A stretch of 42,685 bases of DNA from DSAR01 sp034437315 (GTDB lineage: Bacteria > Chloroflexota > Anaerolineae > B4-G1), in the NCBI GenBank assembly GCA_034437315.1, contig DAOTUC010000149.1, positions 1-42,685 of the forward strand, given 5' to 3'. The position numbers and the translations under genes are program-made. This document shows positions 1 to 7,759 of this stretch, piece by piece. Within the stretch, counting starts at the first letter, position 1, and each line of letters starts with the position of its first letter. The notes beneath the pieces are model-generated. The model did no database searches. It was given only the letters and a program-made list of their open reading frames with translations, and was not told where the DNA came from.

Positions 1-101
1 CCCTAAAGGTTTTGCTCAAGGCCGCGCAAACAACGTTTTTGCCTTAAACAATGACCTTTTTCCATCAAAACCAGCGCAAAAACCTTTAGGGTCTATGATG
101 G
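1..101. repeat. Terminal palindromic repeat element, left copy
   Basis: This stretch recurs at 42585-42685 in the same orientation with one mismatch, T at base 4 here and C there. Its ends are inverted repeats: CCCTAAAGGTTTT at 1-13 against AAAACCTTTAGGG at 79-91. The 14 bases GCCATGCGAAATCC that follow at 102-115 are the reverse complement of GGATTTCGCATGGC just before the right copy (42569-42582), so a complete element would have longer inverted arms and be about 130 bp. There is no coding capacity. It looks like a MITE or REP-type element, and the sequence breaks inside it at both ends. Confidence 0.8.
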
Positions 102-163
102 GCCATGCGAAATCCTGAAGACCCAACAATTAGGAGTGGGGATTTGGGTTTTACGGATGCGAC

Positions 164-937
164 TTAGCCGCCGCTCCGTTTGCCAGGCGTGATGTAGCGC
201 ACATCTTTGTACGGCCTGACCTGCTCGCCAACGCGGTCCTTGAGGATGTTGCCGGATACGTGCATGATGGTGTCGTGGAAATCCGGATCCTTGATCATCC
301 CCGCCAGGCAGGGGTAGTGATGGTGCAACAGGCCCGCCTTTTCCTCCGCCTCGTCGGCCGAGACGCCCACCAACCCCCGGGCCACGCGCCGGGCGCAGCC
401 GCAGACCGCATCCCGGACGACGTCAACCTGGGCGATGGTTCGTGTCCTGGGGTCGACGGTGATGTCGAGTTCGGGCCGCCCGAAATAACGGGCAAACTCG
501 GCGATGAGAGGATCGTCGTATTCCAACCGGTGTTGGCGGACGTTGTAATGGGTCTCGGTCAGGGAGCAGAGCGGCTTGGGCGTGACGCCGGTCACGCCGA
601 CGTCGTGCAACCAGCCCCGCAGTTGCCGGGCCAGCCCCCGGGGCAGCCACGCCTCCCGATCCACCGGCGCGATGACGGCCCTGGCGCCGGTCATTTTGGC
701 CGCCTCCACCACCAACTCCGCCACGCCCTTGTGCTCGCCGAAGGACAGGATCAGATCTACTTCCGGCAGCGAATCGGGCAGGTAGTCCTCCGGGTAATCG
801 ACGATGGGCGGGAGAACCGAGGGCGCCCGCCACACCTCGATCTCCCATGGCGTCTCCACGTCGTCGGGCAGGTGCTCCCGGATGTTGTCCACGTGCCGTT
901 GGCCGTATTCACCGTTGATGATCGCCAGTATCCGCAT
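164..937 (-). CDS. DUF166 family protein
   Basis: A 257-residue protein that I recognise as the DUF166 family (PF02593, sometimes mislabelled thymidylate synthase). The N-terminus MRILAIINGEYGQRH and the conserved cysteines in VCGCARRVA and YPCLAG fit that family, whose biochemical role is not established. The ATG at 937 is chosen because GGGAGGG lies eight bases upstream; an upstream ATG at 979 has no good ribosome site. It is the last gene of a run starting with two ferredoxins and hcp, only 74 bases after the hcp stop, so it is probably co-transcribed. The cysteines and the iron-sulfur neighbours hint at a metal or redox cofactor, which is an inference. Confidence 0.8.
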   Translation of the reverse strand: MRILAIINGEYGQRHVDNIREHLPDDVETPWEIEVWRAPSVLPPIVDYPEDYLPDSLPEVDLILSFGEHKGVAELVVEAAKMTGARAVIAPVDREAWLPRGLARQLRGWLHDVGVTGVTPKPLCSLTETHYNVRQHRLEYDDPLIAEFARYFGRPELDITVDPRTRTIAQVDVVRDAVCGCARRVARGLVGVSADEAEEKAGLLHHHYPCLAGMIKDPDFHDTIMHVSGNILKDRVGEQVRPYKDVRYITPGKRSGG

Positions 938-1011
938 GGTACGCTCCCTCCCATCCTCGTCATCAGTCACTTTAGGCATTGAGGAAAAAGTGACACACCT
1001 AATCTACCGGT

Positions 1012-2661
1012 CTACCGAACGATCTCCGCCAGGTCTTCCTCGACGGTGGTCGTCGGTTTGAGGTCGAAATTTTCCACCAGCACGTTGAGCACGTTGGGCG
1101 AGACGAAAGCCGGGAGCGTGGGCCCCAGACGGATGTGCTTGACACCCAGAGAGAGCAAGGCCAGCAGCACGATGACCGCTTTCTGCTCATACCAGGCGAT
1201 GTCGTAGGCCACCGGCAGGTCGTTGATGTCATCCAGTTCGAAGGCCTCGGCCAGTTTCTGGGCGATCACGACCAGGGAGTAGGAATCGTTGCACTGCCCG
1301 GCGTCCAGCACGCGCGGGATGCCACCGATGTCGCCCAGGCCCAGCTTGTTGTAGCGATACTTGGCGCAACCGGCCGTCAGGATGACGGAATCCTCCGGCA
1401 GCCGCTGGGCCAGCTCGGTGAAGTATTCGCGCGACTTGTGCCGCCCGTCGCAACCGGCCATGACCACGAAGCGCTTGATGTCGCCATTCTGGATAGCCTC
1501 AATCACCTTGTCGGCCACGCTCAACACCGTCTCGTGGGCGAATCCGATAGGGATCGCGCCCTCTTCCAACGGCTGGGGGCTATCTGATGCCAGCGCCTTG
1601 GCGATGACGGGGCCGAAGTCCTTTGGCTGGCCGTTCTCCCGGTCGGGGATGTGGGCCACGCCAGGCCAACCGACGACGTCGGTGGTGAACAGTCGGTCTA
1701 TGTAGCTGTCCTTCGGCGGGACCAGGCAGTTAGTCGTCATCAGGATCGCGCCGCCGAACTTTTCGAACTCCTCTTTCTGATGCCACCACGACCCGCCGTA
1801 ATTGCCCACCAGATGATCATACTTCTTGAAAGCCGGGTAGGCGTTGGCGGGCAACATCTCGCCGTGGGTGTAGACGTTCACGCCGGCGCCCTTGGTCTGT
1901 TCCAGCAACTCCTTCAGGTCCAGCAGATCGTGGCCGCTGATCAAGATCGCCGGCCCCTCGCGCACGCCCAGGTTGACCTGGGTCGGTTCGGGGTGGCCGT
2001 AGGCGCCGGTATTGGCCTGATCCAGCAGGGCCATCGCCTGGACGCCCATCCCGCCGCATTTGAGCACCATGCCCACCAGGTCGTCCACGGCGTCGTCGTC
2101 GTCAAGCGTCATCAACAGCCCCTCTTGGATGAAGTGTAGCAAGGCGTCGTTCTCGTAGCCCAGGACGTGGGCGTGGTGCGTGTAGGCCGCCATGCCCTTG
2201 AGCCCGTAGATCAGCAACTCGCGCAGCGAGCGGACGTCCTCGTCCAGGTCGAGATCCGCCATCACGCCGACCGTGGCGCCTTTCTCGATGAGCGCCTCCG
2301 CGTCTTTACCCGCCGGCGACCAGAGCGCCGCCTCTGGCGCATCACCCAGCGCCGCCTCGTCAACCTGATCTCGGATCCGGTCCCGCAGCTCGGCCGCCCG
2401 GTTGACCAGCGCGACGAAGCGCTCGGGATCAAAACTGACGTTGGTGATGGTGGCGAACAGCGCCTCGGCGACGAATAGCTCCGCCTCTGAATCTGAAACG
2501 CCCACCTCCCGCCCCTTGACGCCGTAGAAGGAAAGCCCCTTCAGAAGCCAAATCAACAGATCCTGCAACTGGGCCACCTCCGGCGGCTTGCCACAGACCC
2601 CGCGAATCGTGCAACCCTTATTCCTCGCCGTCTCTTGACACTGAAAACAAAACATATCCAT
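1012..2661 (-). CDS. hcp: Hybrid-cluster protein (hydroxylamine reductase), class I
   Basis: A 549-residue protein. The N-terminal motif has Cys5, 8, 17 and 23 with CX2CX8CX5C spacing, which is the class I pattern that binds a [4Fe-4S] cluster in anaerobes; class II enzymes such as that of E. coli have wider spacing. Ligands of the hybrid cluster appear in order: the His of HGEMLP, the Cys of TTNCLVPP, the Cys of MAGCDGRHKSREYF, the Cys of TAGCAKYRYNK and the region GIPRVLDAGQCND. Family members reduce hydroxylamine in vitro and are linked to NO detoxification and protein S-nitrosylation. The ATG at 2661 has AAAGGAG seven bases upstream; a longer reading frame to 2706 lacks this support. Upstream ferredoxin genes are plausible electron donors. 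Confidence 0.95.
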   Translation of the reverse strand: MDMFCFQCQETARNKGCTIRGVCGKPPEVAQLQDLLIWLLKGLSFYGVKGREVGVSDSEAELFVAEALFATITNVSFDPERFVALVNRAAELRDRIRDQVDEAALGDAPEAALWSPAGKDAEALIEKGATVGVMADLDLDEDVRSLRELLIYGLKGMAAYTHHAHVLGYENDALLHFIQEGLLMTLDDDDAVDDLVGMVLKCGGMGVQAMALLDQANTGAYGHPEPTQVNLGVREGPAILISGHDLLDLKELLEQTKGAGVNVYTHGEMLPANAYPAFKKYDHLVGNYGGSWWHQKEEFEKFGGAILMTTNCLVPPKDSYIDRLFTTDVVGWPGVAHIPDRENGQPKDFGPVIAKALASDSPQPLEEGAIPIGFAHETVLSVADKVIEAIQNGDIKRFVVMAGCDGRHKSREYFTELAQRLPEDSVILTAGCAKYRYNKLGLGDIGGIPRVLDAGQCNDSYSLVVIAQKLAEAFELDDINDLPVAYDIAWYEQKAVIVLLALLSLGVKHIRLGPTLPAFVSPNVLNVLVENFDLKPTTTVEEDLAEIVR

Positions 2662-2688
2662 CGTGTTACTCCTTTCTTCTGTTGCTAT

Positions 2689-2727
2689 GCCGGTATATGA
2701 GTACACCGGGCAAACCGGTATACCGGC
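2689..2727. promoter_or_regulatory. Nested palindromes in the hcp leader
   Basis: The 81-bp gap before hcp contains the perfect palindrome CCGGTATACCGG (2715-2726). An outer inverted repeat pairs GCCGGTAT (2689-2696) with ATACCGGC (2720-2727). A dimeric regulator or an RNA hairpin just upstream of the hcp ribosome site are both possible. No T-tract follows, so it is not an intrinsic terminator. Confidence 0.4.
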
Positions 2728-2742
2728 AACCAGTCTAGCAAT

Positions 2743-3540
2743 TTACCGCGCTACCAATCTACTGATTACAATCAAATTCGGACTACTTTCTGGGTCGAAG
2801 GGCGCGCCTTGTATGTCGCCCCGGCAGTCGAGGCGCTCGAACCCGGCCGCTTGCAACGCGCCGGTCAGTTCGGCCTGGAGCAGCGGGCGCAGACGGGTGC
2901 TCGCGACCTGTTGGGCCCACGGCCCGGCGCCCTCGCGCCGGAGCGTGAGCAGGTTGAAGGTCAGCGCGCCGTCGGGCTCGAAATCGTAGAAGCGCAGGAA
3001 GAGCCATTCTACATCTTCGCCATCCACCCTTTCCCGGTGCGACTGCGGCCCCATCCAGCGCTCGCGCCGGGCTAACACCGCGTCGAAATTGCGGTTCTGG
3101 ACGAGGAGCAGGCCCCCAGGGCGCAGGCAGGCGGCGAAATCGGCCAGCGCTGCTGCCAGGTCGGCCGGCGTCAGCAGGTGGGGCAGCGAGTTGCCCAGGC
3201 AGAGCACGGCATCGAAGTCGCCTGCGCTCCCCGTTGGCGCCAGGGCACGGGCCAACGCCCCGAAACCGGCGACTTCAAAACGCACGTCCGCGCCCGCCCC
3301 GGCGGCGTTTTCCCGCGCGTGCTCAATCATCCCCGCGCTGAAATCCGCCCCGACGACCTCGTATCCTCCCTGGGCCAACGCGATGGCGTGCATCCCGGTG
3401 CCGCAGGCGGCGTCCAGCACCCGCCGGGCGCCCGCTTCCTCCAACCAGCCCTCAATGAAATCCATCTCGGCCGCCAGCCGGGCATCCCAGTTCACGAAGC
3501 GGTCGTAATCGGCGCTGAAGTCGTCGTACATCGTCGTCAT
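2743..3540 (-). CDS. Class I SAM-dependent methyltransferase
   Basis: A 265-residue Rossmann-fold methyltransferase. Motif I, VLDAACGTGMHAIALA, lies near residues 41-56, followed by the acidic end of strand 2 in VVGADFS and motif IV in DAVLCLGNSLPHL. The substrate cannot be read from the sequence; the overall layout is like small-molecule methyltransferases related to glycine/sarcosine enzymes. GAGGA lies six bases before the ATG at 3540. It starts nine bases after the stop of the ferredoxin/zinc-ribbon gene and sits before hcp, so it belongs to the same operon, which is an unusual companion for hcp. The substrate remains unassigned. Confidence 0.85.
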   Translation of the reverse strand: MTTMYDDFSADYDRFVNWDARLAAEMDFIEGWLEEAGARRVLDAACGTGMHAIALAQGGYEVVGADFSAGMIEHARENAAGAGADVRFEVAGFGALARALAPTGSAGDFDAVLCLGNSLPHLLTPADLAAALADFAACLRPGGLLLVQNRNFDAVLARRERWMGPQSHRERVDGEDVEWLFLRFYDFEPDGALTFNLLTLRREGAGPWAQQVASTRLRPLLQAELTGALQAAGFERLDCRGDIQGAPFDPESSPNLIVISRLVAR

Positions 3541-3549
3541 TTCCGTCCT

Positions 3550-3927
3550 CTAACCGTGAATCAGGCTGGGCAGGCAGCGGGTGCAGACCCACAGGCTCTG
3601 GCCCTGATGGCGGACCGGCATCAGCGGGGCTGTGTCCTCTCCCATCTCGCAGCGGAAGCATTTTTGCGCGATGTAGGTCGCGCCGCGCTCCGCCATCAAG
3701 TCCTCGGCCCGCGCTTCGTCGAATTCAAGAGCCTCCCGCTCCTCGATGCTCAACGCGCCGGTCGGGCAGACGGGCAGGCAGAATCCCGCCCCGTCGCAGA
3801 GCGCCTCGTCCACCACCTTCGCCTTACCGTCGACCAGGACGATGGCCCCCTCGGCGCACGGCGTCACACAGGCCCCGCAGCCGTCGCAAAGTTCCTCATC
3901 AATACGAACAATCGGTCTCGTTGCCAT
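3550..3927 (-). CDS. 4Fe-4S ferredoxin with C-terminal zinc-ribbon-like tail
   Basis: A 125-residue protein. The first iron-sulfur motif is complete (Cys14, 17, 20, 24). The second has Cys44, 50 and 54 but alanine at 47, where the second cysteine should be, suggesting a three-iron or otherwise altered cluster; I recall related hcp-linked ferredoxins that also lack this cysteine. The C-terminus carries two CxxC pairs (CFRC and CTRC), probably a zinc ribbon. The ATG at 3927 is preferred over 3939 because GGAG lies eight bases before it. It sits 21 bases after the small ferredoxin gene and nine bases before the methyltransferase. Likely role: electron transfer to Hcp, by inference. Confidence 0.85.
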   Translation of the reverse strand: MATRPIVRIDEELCDGCGACVTPCAEGAIVLVDGKAKVVDEALCDGAGFCLPVCPTGALSIEEREALEFDEARAEDLMAERGATYIAQKCFRCEMGEDTAPLMPVRHQGQSLWVCTRCLPSLIHG

Positions 3928-3948
3928 AATTTTCTCCATTTAATTCGT

Positions 3949-4161
3949 TTATTCTTCCCAGACGATCTCGTACGGACAGACGATGGCCCCCCTTGGACAT
4001 ATCGTATCGCAAACCGCGCAGTAGGTGCACGCCTCGGGGTGGGCGATGAACGGTCCTTCCGGCCCCATTTCCGCAGCGCCCGTCGGGCACTGCTCGACAC
4101 ATAAGCCGCATCGGTCGCACAACGATCGGTCGATCTCCGGTAACGCCCATGTTTCCATCAT
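3949..4161 (-). CDS. Small 2[4Fe-4S] ferredoxin
   Basis: A 70-residue dicluster ferredoxin with two full motifs, CDRCGLCVEQCP and CTYCAVCDTICP. It is the first gene of the minus-strand hcp operon, behind a good promoter at 4190-4219. The length is slightly above the 55-60 residues of clostridial ferredoxins because of a short N-terminal strand and an acidic tail. Two ATG codons stand in tandem at the start; the outer one is used here. It is a low-potential electron carrier, probably feeding Hcp or another operon enzyme. Confidence 0.9.
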   Translation of the reverse strand: MMETWALPEIDRSLCDRCGLCVEQCPTGAAEMGPEGPFIAHPEACTYCAVCDTICPRGAIVCPYEIVWEE

Positions 4162-4189
4162 AAAAACCGCCTTTCTCTATTACGCTACC

Positions 4190-4219
4190 AGTGTAGCAGA
4201 AAGAGAGACGTTTGTCTAC
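4190..4219 (-). promoter_or_regulatory. Promoter of the ferredoxin-hcp operon
   Basis: On the minus strand TAGACA (4214-4219) and TACACT (4190-4195) are separated by 17 bases, a good sigma-70-type promoter about 30 bases upstream of the first ferredoxin gene. Confidence 0.6.
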
Positions 4220-4263
4220 GACAAAAGTCGCATGCCAATCGCCCATCTGCACGTGTTGAGTAT

Positions 4264-4336
4264 CTACTCAGCCCACCCTCCCGCAGGTTCAAAAATCACG
4301 ACGAGAAAAACTCAACTGAGTTTTTCCGCCGAGTAG
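4264..4336. promoter_or_regulatory. Nested inverted repeats between divergent transcription units
   Basis: A ten-base perfect stem, GAAAAACTCA (4305-4314) and TGAGTTTTTC (4317-4326), is enclosed by CTACTC (4264-4269) and GAGTAG (4331-4336). It lies between the ferredoxin promoter and the plus-strand TPR/HEAT gene. It could be an operator or a cruciform; no function is proven. Confidence 0.35.
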
Positions 4337-4445
4337 GTGGACGGCCAATACTGTTTTGGTCAATTATGTGTTAAAATAGTGTGAAAGGAATTCAAATTGA
4401 AAAACTGGAGAATTGAACAATAGAGGTGTAGAGGGAGCGACACTG

Positions 4446-5501
4446 ATGGATCTATTAGAAATGGGGATCACGGCCGCGCGTAGCGGCAATCGAGACGAGG
4501 CGCGGATGCTCCTGGAGGGCGTCACGCTTCAGGAACCGGACAACGAGCAGGCCTTCCTGTGGTTGAGTTTCGTGTTGGACGATCCGGAGTTATCCATGCG
4601 CTGCCTGGAACGGGTGCTGGAACTCAACCCGGACAACGAACAGGCCAAACGGGGATTAGCCTGGCTGCGCTCACAACAGGGGGATCAGGCGGAGGCGTTG
4701 CCGCAACGTTTGCCCGACACGGAACTGGATATGCTGAAGCAGGCGTTGAAACAGCCTGACGAGCGCACGGTATTGGGAGCGGTGCGCCGCCTGGGAGAGG
4801 CTGGCGACTCGCGCGCGGTCGAGCCGCTGCTCGACCTGTTGATCTCGACCGGGAGCAAGCCGATTCGAGCGCACGCACGGGCGGCGCTCACCGCTATCGG
4901 CACGCCGGCCGTCGACCCGGCGTTGACGCGCTTGATGCGCGAGCGCGCTCCCCAGGTGGCGACGCAACTGGCGGCGGTGTTGGCCCGCGTGCGCTCTATG
5001 GCGGCGCTGGAGGCATGCCGAGACATCGTCGGTAAAGCCGAACACCCGGTCGCCCGTTACGCTATGGCGCTCAATCTGATCGCCTCGGCCCACGGTGAAG
5101 CGGCCCTGCGCATCGTCCACGATTATGTGACCCAGGCCAGCCAGGACGAGCGCGCCCGCGCCGCTATCGTCATGGCGATAGGCAAGGCGATCAAGGCCAG
5201 CGCGCTGGACACCGGACCGGGAATCCAGACCCTGATGGCGATCTGGCAGGATTCATCATTGTCCCCCACACTGCGCCGCTCCGCGTTGACGGCGCTGGGG
5301 GTGTCCAATCGACCATCTACAGTGAAACACATCTTCCAGGCGACAGGCGATCGAGACGAGCGCACGCGCGTCGCGGCGGTGGACGCGCTGGCCCGTTTCG
5401 ACCCGCCCCAGGTCGATCTGCTTGACCGCCTGGCCCGCAGCACCGACCCAATCGTCCGCGCCCGGGCCAACCAGATCCTGGACAAGCTGCCGGCGAGCTG
5501 A
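4446..5501 (+). CDS. TPR/HEAT-repeat protein
   Basis: A 351-residue protein made almost entirely of helical repeats. The first about 85 residues form tetratricopeptide-like helices (AARSGNRDEARMLLEG, CLERVLELNPDNEQAKRGL). The remainder consists of HEAT-like repeats with recurring patterns such as AVEPLLDLL, ARAALTAIG and RVAAVDALARF. No catalytic motif, signal peptide or membrane segment is visible, so it is probably a cytoplasmic scaffold. The ATG at 4446 follows GAGGGAG at eight bases; a TTG at 4413 would extend it by 11 residues. A TAAAAT box at 4372-4377 may be its -10 element. It precedes ftsY but the two are separated by a promoter. Confidence 0.75.
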   Translation: MDLLEMGITAARSGNRDEARMLLEGVTLQEPDNEQAFLWLSFVLDDPELSMRCLERVLELNPDNEQAKRGLAWLRSQQGDQAEALPQRLPDTELDMLKQALKQPDERTVLGAVRRLGEAGDSRAVEPLLDLLISTGSKPIRAHARAALTAIGTPAVDPALTRLMRERAPQVATQLAAVLARVRSMAALEACRDIVGKAEHPVARYAMALNLIASAHGEAALRIVHDYVTQASQDERARAAIVMAIGKAIKASALDTGPGIQTLMAIWQDSSLSPTLRRSALTALGVSNRPSTVKHIFQATGDRDERTRVAAVDALARFDPPQVDLLDRLARSTDPIVRARANQILDKLPAS

Positions 5502-5512
5502 GACATGCCTTT

Positions 5513-5541
5513 TTGCTCAACCCAAGGCTTTGCGGTATAAT
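5513..5541 (+). promoter_or_regulatory. ftsY promoter
   Basis: TTGCTC (5513-5518) and TATAAT (5536-5541) are separated by exactly 17 bases, 35 bases upstream of the ftsY start. Confidence 0.7.
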
Positions 5542-5576
5542 CACCTCATCATCACATCGGAGAAAAAAGAGGTCGT

Positions 5577-6488
5577 ATGACTATTGGATTTGCACAATCG
5601 ATCAAAGACAGTCTCACCCGCACCCGCAATACCGTCTTCAGCCGTATCGCGGGGTTGTTGGGCACGAGCGAGGTGAGCGACGAAACGTGGGACGAATTGG
5701 AGGCGCTGCTTATTCAGGCCGACGTCGGCGTGAGCACGACGCTTTACCTGGTGGAACGATTGCGCGAACGGGCCGATCACGAGGCCATCCTCAAAACAGA
5801 CGCCCTGCAAAACGCCCTACGCGAGGAGTTACGCGCCTTGCTGCCCGATCCGCCGCCCCTCAACCTGGGGAACCAGCCTTTCGACGTCATGCTCATCGTC
5901 GGCGTGAATGGGTCGGGCAAGACGACCAGTATCGCCAAACTGGCCTATCGCTGCCGGAAAGAGGGCCAGAAGGTCTTGCTGGCCGCCGCCGACACATTCC
6001 GCGCGGCGGCGATGGACCAGTTGGGCATCTGGGCCGGGCGCGCCGGGGTCAACGTCATCACCGGCGCGGTGGGCGGCGATCCGGGCGCCATCGTCTACGA
6101 CGCGCTACAAGCGGCCCACTCCCGAGGCGCCAACATCGTCATCGCCGACACCGCCGGCCGGTTGCACACCCAGTACAACTTGATGAGCGAGTTGCGCAAG
6201 GTTCACAAGGTCGCTGCGAAGAACGTCCCCGGCGCACCCCACGAGACGCTGCTGGTGCTCGACGCCACCACCGGGCAGAACGCGCTGGCCCAGGCGGAGC
6301 ACTTCCAAAAAGCGGTCGACGTGAGCGGCGTGATCCTGGCCAAACTGGACAGCACCGCCCGCGGCGGTATGGTCTTCGCCGTCGCCCGCGACCTGGGCCT
6401 CCCGATCCGTTTCGTCGGCGTCGGCGAGAAGATAGAAGACCTGGCGCCCTTCGACGCCGACGCATTCATCGACGGCCTATTCGACTAA
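5577..6488 (+). CDS. ftsY: Signal recognition particle receptor FtsY
   Basis: A 303-residue SRP-family GTPase, the membrane-docking receptor for ribosome-SRP complexes. An N domain of about 90 residues is followed by the NG GTPase: P-loop GVNGSGKTTS at about 109-118, AADTFRAAA (the SRP-specific insertion box), DTAGR, and LAKLDSTARGG in place of TKxD. The short N-terminus, without the long acidic A domain of E. coli FtsY, is usual outside the proteobacteria. GGAG precedes the ATG by about 12 bases and a good promoter lies in the gap before it. It belongs to the general protein-targeting machinery. Confidence 0.95.
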   Translation: MTIGFAQSIKDSLTRTRNTVFSRIAGLLGTSEVSDETWDELEALLIQADVGVSTTLYLVERLRERADHEAILKTDALQNALREELRALLPDPPPLNLGNQPFDVMLIVGVNGSGKTTSIAKLAYRCRKEGQKVLLAAADTFRAAAMDQLGIWAGRAGVNVITGAVGGDPGAIVYDALQAAHSRGANIVIADTAGRLHTQYNLMSELRKVHKVAAKNVPGAPHETLLVLDATTGQNALAQAEHFQKAVDVSGVILAKLDSTARGGMVFAVARDLGLPIRFVGVGEKIEDLAPFDADAFIDGLFD

Positions 6489-6512
6489 GAGACTATTAAA
6501 AATTCGCTCAGA

Positions 6513-6572
6513 GGCCCGTCCTCGGGCCGATTAACGCCCCCGGGACGGTGGCTAGAGCAATTATTGGGCGTG
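6513..6572. other. Two hairpins between ftsY and prfB
   Basis: GGCCCG (6513-6518) pairs with CGGGCC (6523-6528) around a four-base loop, and ACGCCC (6534-6539) pairs with GGGCGT (6567-6572). No T-tract follows, so these are weak terminator candidates or leader structure for prfB. The rest of the 140-bp gap shows nothing else clear. Confidence 0.35.
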
Positions 6573-6632
6573 CTGAAAATGAATCCTAACCAAATACCCA
6601 ATCTAACATAGCAATCTAGCAGGAGGATATGA

Positions 6633-7728
6633 GTGGAAGAACTCAACGAACGATTGACCGCGTTACAAGAAAAACTAGCCCTGATCCGGAGGCGTCTTTG
6701 ACCTGCCGGCAAAAGAGGAGGCGATCGAACGACTAGAAAAACAGGCCAGCGCCCCGGACTTCTGGGACGATCCTCAGACAGCCCAGCAGGCCATGCAACG
6801 GCTATCCAATCTGAACGAAGAAAAAGCGCTGTGGGATCAGTTTTCACGACGGGTGGCGGATAACCTCGAACTCGTCGCCCTGGGGGACGAGAGTCTAGAG
6901 AATGAACTCTCCGCCGAGACGGAAGCGCTGGAACGGGAGATGGAAAAGCTGGAATTCCAACTGCTTTTCTCCGGCCCCCACGACCAAGATGACGCCATTC
7001 TCGCCATTCACGCCGGCGCAGGGGGCACCGATTCCCAGGACTGGGCCGAGATGCTGCTCCGTATGTACTTGCGATGGGGCGAGACGCATGGGCGCAAGGC
7101 CGAAATCGTAGACCAAATCGCCGGCGAAGAGGCCGGCGTCAAGCGCGCGATGATAGCTATCTCGGGCCGTTACACCTATGGTTACCTACGCGCCGAGCGT
7201 GGCGTGCACCGCCTGGTTCGCCTCTCCCCTTTCGACGCCGCCCACCGCCGCCACACCTCGTTCGCCCTGGTCGAGGTCTGGCCTGACCTGGGGGAGGAAG
7301 TCTCCGTGTCCATCGATCCGAACGATCTACAAATCGACACGTTCCGCGCGTCATCGGCCGGGGGGCAGCACATGCAAAAGAACGAGACCGCCGTGCGCAT
7401 CACCCACCTGCCCAGCGGGATCTCAGTCTCTTGCCAGAACGAGCGCTCCCAATCCCAAAACAAAGAGACGGCGATGCGCGTCTTGCGCGCGCGGCTCATC
7501 CGGCTAGAAGAGGAAAAGTTACAAGAGGAAATCGACGAACTGAAAGGGGAGCACGTGGACGCCGGATGGGGCAACCAGATCCGCTCCTACGTTCTCCATC
7601 CTTACCAGATGGTCAAGGATCATCGCACCAACTACGAGACCGGGAACATCCAGGCTGTGCTGGACGGTCAACTCGACGAATTGATGGAAGCCTATCTCCG
7701 GCATACCCTGGGATACAATCGCCAGTAA
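6633..7728 (+). CDS. prfB: Peptide chain release factor 2 with programmed +1 frameshift
   Basis: The gene starts at GTG 6633 with AGGAGG at 6621-6626. The first 22 codons end at CTT, followed by TGA (6699-6701). A +1 shift at CTT-TGA-C continues in the frame beginning GAC at 6700, giving about 364 residues. The recoding signal is complete: an internal Shine-Dalgarno-like CGGAGG just before CGT CTT TGA C, as in E. coli prfB. Class 2 specificity is shown by the SPF motif in RLSPFDAAHRR and hydrolysis by the GGQ motif in SSAGGQHMQKNET. RF2 terminates at UGA and UAA and autoregulates through this stop. This matters here because another UGA in the window is probably read as selenocysteine. Confidence 0.95.
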
Positions 7729-7759
7729 TATGCATGTCTGCTGAATATTAAGGAGAAAA

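Noticed and set aside
260..982. Long plus-strand frame over the DUF166 gene
   Set aside because: It mirrors the minus-strand gene in GC-rich DNA and its translation has no recognisable domain; the same applies to other antisense frames such as 3178-4104, 12699-13469, 36983-38263 and 40246-41328.
2762..2775. FNR site as a confident feature
   Set aside because: It lies in coding sequence for LIVISR of the methyltransferase and could arise from codon content; kept only as a low-interest remark.
5513..6499. Arg-rich frame overlapping ftsY
   Set aside because: It is an alternate frame of ftsY with low-complexity Arg/Gly/Pro content.
6793..7728. prfB starting at ATG 6793 as a 311-residue protein
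   Set aside because: The missing N-terminal domain is encoded upstream in two frames joined by the standard CTT-TGA-C shift, with a proper start and ribosome site at 6633.
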